Shown: piece after piece, positions 59,402 through 64,000 of the stretch
Layout: each line of letters opens with the position of its first letter
Position numbering within the stretch: position 1 is the stretch's first letter
Assembly (NCBI RefSeq): GCF_014695395.1
Contig: NZ_JACJOF010000027.1
Span: 124,001-188,000 of the forward strand
Length of the DNA stretch: 64,000 bases
Direction: 5' to 3'
Source: Nodosilinea sp. FACHB-131
GTDB taxonomy: Bacteria > Cyanobacteriota > Cyanobacteriia > Phormidesmidales > Phormidesmidaceae
Notes under the pieces: model-generated
What the model was told of the DNA's origin: nothing
What the model saw: the letters and a program-made list of their open reading frames with translations, nothing else
Database searches by the model: none
Position numbers and translations under genes: made by a program

Positions 59402-60723
59402 TGGCGATTATCCCTACCGGACGAACCTATGGACTGTTGCTAGGGAGCGGGCTCGTCGTCACCCTGCTGACCAACTTTTTCGACACCCCCAACCAACTCA
59501 CCGTTGCCCTCCTGGCCCTGCTGCTGTTCGATTGTGCAGTGCTTGCCGTGATGGTTTGGGATGGGTTGCGAGTCAAAACCCGGCGGGCGACGATCAAGCG
59601 AGATCCGCTCCACCGCCTGTCAATCGGACGCGACAATCCCATCTCTTTACATGGGGAATCCTCCACCCCCGTTCGCCTGCGCCTGTTCGACAACTATCCC
59701 ACCGCCTTTGACGGCACCTCCATGCCCCTAGAGATCTCCCTCAGCGGCAAGGAACCTGAAACCCTCACCTTTACCGTCAACCCAAAGCAGCGGGGCAAAT
59801 ATCCTTGGGGTGACCTCCAGATCCAGCAGCGCAGTCCCTTAGGGCTGGCTTGGGCTGACTGGACAGTACCCGCCGCCGAAACCGTCGCCGTCTACCCCGA
59901 TCTAATTGGTCTGAATCAGCTCTCCGTCAAGCTCGCCCTCCAGGCTACCGGCACCCTGAAGCAAAAGCGGCGCATGGGCGTAGGCACCGAATTTGCCGAG
60001 CTGCGCGAGTACGGCACTGGCGACGACCCCCGCTTCATCGACTGGAAGGCAACCGCCCGCCTCAGCCAGCCTCTAGTGCGAGTGCTGGAACCGGAACGCG
60101 AACAAACGTTACTGATCCTTTTAGATCGCGGACGCTTGATGACCGCCCAGGTGCAAGGACTCAACCGCTTCGACTGGGGCATGAATGCGGCGCTGTCGCT
60201 GGCTTTGGCGGGGGTGAGCCGGGGCGATCGCGTCGGCTTAGGCGTGTTCGATCGCACTCTCCATACCTGGATTCCTCCCAAGGGAGGGCAGGCCAACTTT
60301 CAGCAGATGATCGATCGCCTCACCCCCATCCAGCCCGTGCTCGAAGAATCGGATTATCCGGCTGCCGCCACCCACGCCGCCCAGCAGCAGCACCGCCGCT
60401 CCCTGGTGGTGCTGATCACCGACATTGTGGATGAAACCGCCAGCGCCGAACTGCTCTCGGCCCTAGCCCGCCTGCGCCCGCGACACCTGCCCTTCTGTAT
60501 TACGTTGCGGGATCCAGCGATCGATCGCCAGGCCCAGCAGCCCACCGCCGAAGTCGATGCCGCCTACCAGCGGGCTGTTGCCTTGGATCTGCTCGGTCAG
60601 CGCGAGGCCGCCTTTGCTCGCCTGAAACGGCGTGGGGTGCTGGTGCTCGATGCCCCAGCTCACCAAATTTCCGATCCGCTGGTCGAGAGCTATCTGCGCA
60701 TTAAGAGCCAGGGCAAGCTATAA
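59401..60723 (+). CDS. DUF58 domain (VWA-like) membrane protein
   Basis: 440 residues from ATG 59401; the frame upstream only repeats MoxR coding bases. Two N-terminal membrane helices (about 8-28 and 32-50), a beta-rich middle, then the DUF58 signature GVGTEFAELREYGTGDDPRFIDWKATAR (about 195-225) and a VWA-type domain (TLLILLDRGRLM, SLVVLITDIVDETASAELL). It is the usual MoxR partner, likely on the cytoplasmic side. The function of the pair is not known here. The operon ends 58 bases before the convergent pyrD gene. Confidence 0.92.
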   Translation: MAIIPTGRTYGLLLGSGLVVTLLTNFFDTPNQLTVALLALLLFDCAVLAVMVWDGLRVKTRRATIKRDPLHRLSIGRDNPISLHGESSTPVRLRLFDNYPTAFDGTSMPLEISLSGKEPETLTFTVNPKQRGKYPWGDLQIQQRSPLGLAWADWTVPAAETVAVYPDLIGLNQLSVKLALQATGTLKQKRRMGVGTEFAELREYGTGDDPRFIDWKATARLSQPLVRVLEPEREQTLLILLDRGRLMTAQVQGLNRFDWGMNAALSLALAGVSRGDRVGLGVFDRTLHTWIPPKGGQANFQQMIDRLTPIQPVLEESDYPAAATHAAQQQHRRSLVVLITDIVDETASAELLSALARLRPRHLPFCITLRDPAIDRQAQQPTAEVDAAYQRAVALDLLGQREAAFARLKRRGVLVLDAPAHQISDPLVESYLRIKSQGKL

Positions 60724-60780
60724 GACCTATCTAAACTTCCAAAAACTCACGTAGGGCGCACCGACATCTAGCTCAACGCT

Positions 60781-61920
60781 CTATGACCTGTGGCTCAGTC
60801 CCACAGCGTCCGCGATGCTGGTTAGCTGATGCTCCTCTAGTTTGGCCAGCAGTCCTGCCAAGACCCGCCGCACCATCCAAGGACCTTCATAAATCCAGCC
60901 GGTGTAAACCTGGAGCAGCGTCGCCCCAGCGATGATTTTCTCCCAGGCATCGGCAGCGGTAAAGATACCCCCTACACCCACAATCGGCAGGGCTCCCCCA
61001 GTGCGCTGGTAGATATAGCGAATTACTTCAGTCGATCGCGACCTTAGCGGCGCACCGCTAATCCCCCCCGCCTCATCTACGACAGCGTTGCCAGTCTGTA
61101 GCAGAGTTTTGGTTTTGAGGCTCTCCTTTGCGATCGTGGTATTGGTGGCAATAATGCCCGCCAGTTCGTAGGCTTGAGCCAGCTCGATCACAGCGTCAAT
61201 ATCGGGCCAAGCTAAGTCGGGGGCAATTTTGACGAGTAGAGGTTTGCGCCTACTGTTCTCCTCCTGTAGCGCCGCCAAAATGGGGCCGAGCTGGTCAGCC
61301 GCCTGTAGCGACCTGAGCCCTGGCGTATTCGGTGACGACACATTCACCACAAAATAGTCGCCGTAGGAGTAGAGCTGCCGAAAACTGAACCGATAGTCTT
61401 CAGCAGCATCGGCCAGCTCGGTCACCTTCGACTTGCCCAGGTTGATGCCGATAGGGATCGTAGGCCGCTGGGTGCTCCAGTAGGATTCGAGGCGATCGGC
61501 CAAAGCCGATGCTCCCTGATTATTGAAACCCATGCGGTTGAGCACCGCCTCATCCTTGACCAAGCGAAACAGGCGCGGCTGGGGATTGCCCGGCTGAGGA
61601 TGACGAGTAACGGTACCCAGTTCGGCAAAGCCAAAGCCGAGCTGGGGCCAAGCACGCGCCGCTAAACCATCTTTATCAAAGCCCGCCGCTAGGCCTAGGG
61701 GATTGGTAAAACCTAAACCCCAGGGAGTCTGGGCCAGGCGCGGGTCAGTGAGGCAAAACTGCTGCTGTAGCCAGGGTTCAGTCTGGGCTGCGATCGCTCC
61801 CCGGTCAGGCTGTCCCAACCAAGCCAGCAAATTCATGGTGCGGTGGTGCAGAAACTCTGGGTCGAGCGTCACCCCGTGAAACAACAGGGGACGCACAAGC
61901 TGACGGTAGGGATCTTTCAC
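60781..61920 (-). CDS. pyrD: Dihydroorotate dehydrogenase (quinone), class 2
   Basis: 379 residues from GTG 61920 (first residues [13 protein letters not shown]), which matches class 2 N-termini; a longer frame to GTG 62028 adds 36 unconserved residues. It oxidises dihydroorotate to orotate in pyrimidine synthesis, passing electrons via FMN to membrane quinone. Signatures: [70 protein letters not shown] with the catalytic serine loop of class 2 (here SSPNTPG), [19 protein letters not shown] and [28 protein letters not shown]. The N-terminal helices bind the membrane. Confidence 0.93.
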   Translation of the reverse strand: MKDPYRQLVRPLLFHGVTLDPEFLHHRTMNLLAWLGQPDRGAIAAQTEPWLQQQFCLTDPRLAQTPWGLGFTNPLGLAAGFDKDGLAARAWPQLGFGFAELGTVTRHPQPGNPQPRLFRLVKDEAVLNRMGFNNQGASALADRLESYWSTQRPTIPIGINLGKSKVTELADAAEDYRFSFRQLYSYGDYFVVNVSSPNTPGLRSLQAADQLGPILAALQEENSRRKPLLVKIAPDLAWPDIDAVIELAQAYELAGIIATNTTIAKESLKTKTLLQTGNAVVDEAGGISGAPLRSRSTEVIRYIYQRTGGALPIVGVGGIFTAADAWEKIIAGATLLQVYTGWIYEGPWMVRRVLAGLLAKLEEHQLTSIADAVGLSHRS

Positions 61921-62304
61921 AAACAGCAGTGGTGTATGCAAATAGAGGGCGGGTAGACTAATATTCTGGCTAGGGGTGAGATCTGGTGATGCCCACAGCC
62001 TGCGCATTACAGAGCACGTCAGGAGCACATGGTCAACGGTCTTTGGGTTAGCAGCACCGCGTCGTCTGTGGTTGGCTTTCCCTATTAAAGCAGCCTTGGA
62101 CGGCCGCTAAGACTAATTGGCAGATCTGGGTGGAGTCTACAGCGATCAAGTCACTGCACTCGGCAGGTTATGGCTCTAGCCAGTATCCTGGCCGAGGGGT
62201 AGCCCGGCGACTCGGTTAGCTCCCTGGGTATCTAGGGATTGGCCTGGTGGGCCAGATATCTGTTTCTAACCCCTTTCCTGCAACCGAGGAGATTGTTGAC
62301 GCCC

Positions 62305-64000
62305 ATGGCGCAATCCCAACCCCACGATTCTTCCTCTGACCGGCACGACCATCAAATTATGGCCCTGTCGCGCATTCTCAAGACGCTACGGGGCAGCACC
62401 ACCGCCGAAGAAGCGGTAACCCTGGCCCTCGACCATGTGCGCCAGGAGATGGATTTTGAAGTGGCCTGGGTCGGCCTGTACGATCGCATCAACCACCGCC
62501 TGGTTACCAAGGGATGCCACAGCCCCCGGCAGGTGCGATTGATTCGCACCATGATCAACCTCACCCCAGGAGATGTGATGGAGCAGGTGGTAGTGCAGCA
62601 GCGCCCCCTCATTGTGGCCGACCTGCAAAACGAAATTCGCGCCGGGGAATGGGGCACGATCGCCAAACAGCTGGCCCTGCAAAGCGCCATCATCTTTCCC
62701 ATCAAGCGTCAGGACGTGTGCTTTGGCCTGCTGGTGCTGGCGTCTTCTGAGTGGGGCAAGAGTGCCTCCCTGGGGGAGCGCTCCTACCTGGCCATTGTCA
62801 TGGGAGAACTGGCTGAGGCGCTGCACCAGTTTGAGTCTGAGCAGCAGCGGCAGCAGGCCAAGCGCCTTGAGCAACCGCTGCTGGCTCTAATTGGCCGCCT
62901 GGGCACCTTGCCCGATATCGATAGCCAGCTCAAGGAGGTAGTGCGCGAAACCCAGCGGTTTGTGGCACCCCAGCGCACCCGCGTTTTTTGGTTTGAACCC
63001 AAGGGCAACTACTTTTGGCAGCGCACACCAGGGCTAGCCAACCGCCCTGCATCGGTCGAGGACGAGCGATCGCTGCACATTGCCGTCGATGAGGTGCGCG
63101 GTCTCTACCAGGCCCTTTGTAACCAGCAGCTCGTGGTGGTGGGTGAAAGCCGGGGCGCGCTCAAAACCATCATCTCCGATCGCCTAATGCAGCAGCTCAA
63201 GGCTGAATCTCTGATGATTGCCCCCATTAGCCGCCAAGGCGACCTGATGGGCTTTGTCTCGGTAGAGGGCACCACCCCTCGCATTTGGAAAGAGCCCGAA
63301 AAGCAGTTTTTGATTGGCGCGGCGCAATTGCTCACCGTGGCGCTACCTGCCGCCACCGCCAGAGAAACCGTACGCCAAACTGAGCTCGATCAGCATCTCA
63401 CCACCGGCGTTATCCAGGGTATCCATGGTGATGTCGATTGGCACCACACCCTACAAACTTGCTTTGAAGTACTGCAAGACCGACTGAGCATTCAGCAATT
63501 TTTTGTGCTGCTGTTTAACCCCGATCGCAACGGCTACGATCTCTGCTTTCAAAGCCAGGCTGGCCGGCATCGAGGGGTGCCGATGCTGTGGCCCTGCCTC
63601 GACGATATCGACTGGCAAATGCTCGAGCGCAGCCCCTCAGCTATTACCATTGACAACCTCTCCCACGATCTCAAGCTCATGGCCTGGCGACCTTCCCTGC
63701 TAGAGCTGGGTGCCCAGGCGGTGCTGGTGGGCAATGTGGCCCCCGGCAACGCCCCCGAGGGCATGGTGCTGATCTGCGACACCATGAGCCGCCAGTGGAC
63801 TACTACTGAGCAGTCCCTGTTTGAGGCCGTAGCCCGACAGATTGGCGTGATTTTGCACCAGTGGCAGCTCCAGCGCCAGCTCGACCAGCAGCAGCATATC
63901 TACGAATCAATTCAGTGGGGCTTGCAGGCGCTGCACAAAGGGCTACACCCCGACCAGCTTGAGCAAACTACCCTCCAGCACGTCATGCAGTTGCTGCACG
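62305..64000 (+). CDS. Multi-GAF signalling protein (3' end beyond right edge)
   Basis: Open from ATG 62305 to the right edge (565 complete codons, no stop). At least three GAF-like domains: about 25-180 (VALTLALDHVRQEMDFEVAWVGLYD-like start), 200-340 (EVVRETQRFVAPQRTRVFWFEPKG, ... SLMIAPISRQGDLMGFVSVE) and 380-530 (DWHHTLQTCFEVLQDRLSIQQFFVLLFNPDRNGYDL, ... SLFEAVARQIGVILHQWQL). The third is followed by a long helix that starts an output module not visible here; histidine kinase, PP2C and GGDEF are all possible. No bilin-binding cysteine motif is clear. It is soluble and faces pyrD divergently across 276 bases. Confidence 0.85.
   Translation, partial: MAQSQPHDSSSDRHDHQIMALSRILKTLRGSTTAEEAVTLALDHVRQEMDFEVAWVGLYDRINHRLVTKGCHSPRQVRLIRTMINLTPGDVMEQVVVQQRPLIVADLQNEIRAGEWGTIAKQLALQSAIIFPIKRQDVCFGLLVLASSEWGKSASLGERSYLAIVMGELAEALHQFESEQQRQQAKRLEQPLLALIGRLGTLPDIDSQLKEVVRETQRFVAPQRTRVFWFEPKGNYFWQRTPGLANRPASVEDERSLHIAVDEVRGLYQALCNQQLVVVGESRGALKTIISDRLMQQLKAESLMIAPISRQGDLMGFVSVEGTTPRIWKEPEKQFLIGAAQLLTVALPAATARETVRQTELDQHLTTGVIQGIHGDVDWHHTLQTCFEVLQDRLSIQQFFVLLFNPDRNGYDLCFQSQAGRHRGVPMLWPCLDDIDWQMLERSPSAITIDNLSHDLKLMAWRPSLLELGAQAVLVGNVAPGNAPEGMVLICDTMSRQWTTTEQSLFEAVARQIGVILHQWQLQRQLDQQQHIYESIQWGLQALHKGLHPDQLEQTTLQHVMQLLH

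Overview
The window is chromosomal DNA of a cyanobacterium with fairly high GC. The evidence is the NDH-1 genes ndhF and ndhD, a Ycf21-type chorismate lyase, several protein families largely confined to cyanobacteria (DUF4079, DUF1997, DUF4112, TIGR04376 and Npun_F0813 types), a tRNA-Arg(ACG) almost identical to the plastid one, and very many copies of the HIP1 octamer GCGATCGC in genes and even in terminator stems. A Leptolyngbya/Nodosilinea/Phormidium-like organism fits best, but that is inference. I see no rRNA, CRISPR array, complete insertion sequence or prophage.

Layout. 0-9 kb: an exported protein cut by the left edge, DUF4079 and DUF1997 proteins, an atypical SDR, then an AT-richer two-gene unit (isoaspartyl peptidase/asparaginase plus ATP-grasp ligase) and PEP synthase. 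9-16.8 kb: an ABC-2 permease, a GST, a pair of coiled-coil proteins, a minus-strand operon of small membrane proteins (DUF4126, membrane-anchored helical protein, holin-superfamily protein), an HTH protein with an acidic low-complexity middle, a polytopic membrane protein and an Npun_F0813-like protein. 17-24 kb: tRNA-Arg(UCU), rhomboid protease, DUF1643, MFS transporter, tRNA-Arg(ACG), moaC, SAM hydroxide adenosyltransferase, a second DUF1997 protein, DUF4112, and a DsbA-like gene split by an in-frame TAG. 24-30 kb: murG, an NTF2-like/cupin pair, a GspC/PilP-like anchored protein and a TIGR04376 protein. 30-35 kb: ndhF and ndhD separated by a long hairpin repeat and closed by a strong terminator. 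35-41 kb: a multi-PAS diguanylate cyclase and an HtrA-type protease with PPC instead of PDZ domains. 41-49 kb: an AtzF C-terminal-like protein, chorismate lyase, CDF cation exporter, SbcD-like nuclease, CPBP protease, TspO-like protein, recA (with a promoter and a LexA-box-like site) and a TRIC-type channel. 49.6-53 kb: a secreted three-repeat protein facing a TPR membrane protein. 53-56.6 kb: an accessory block (TetR regulator, DUF5367 protein, small-multidrug-export protein, cytochrome P450, methyltransferase) with two near-identical palindromic operators. 56.6-64 kb: a tightly overlapped DUF4129-DUF4350-MoxR-DUF58 operon, pyrD, and a multi-GAF sensor cut by the right edge.

Most genes are housekeeping or conserved cyanobacterial genes of unknown role. 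The places most likely to hold something undescribed are the ATP-grasp/isoaspartyl peptidase pair, the TetR-controlled P450/methyltransferase block, the coiled-coil pair and the secreted repeat protein with its TPR neighbour. Intergenic spaces carry recurrent long imperfect hairpins of at least two sequence classes. All functional calls rest on motif recognition by eye; no database search was run.
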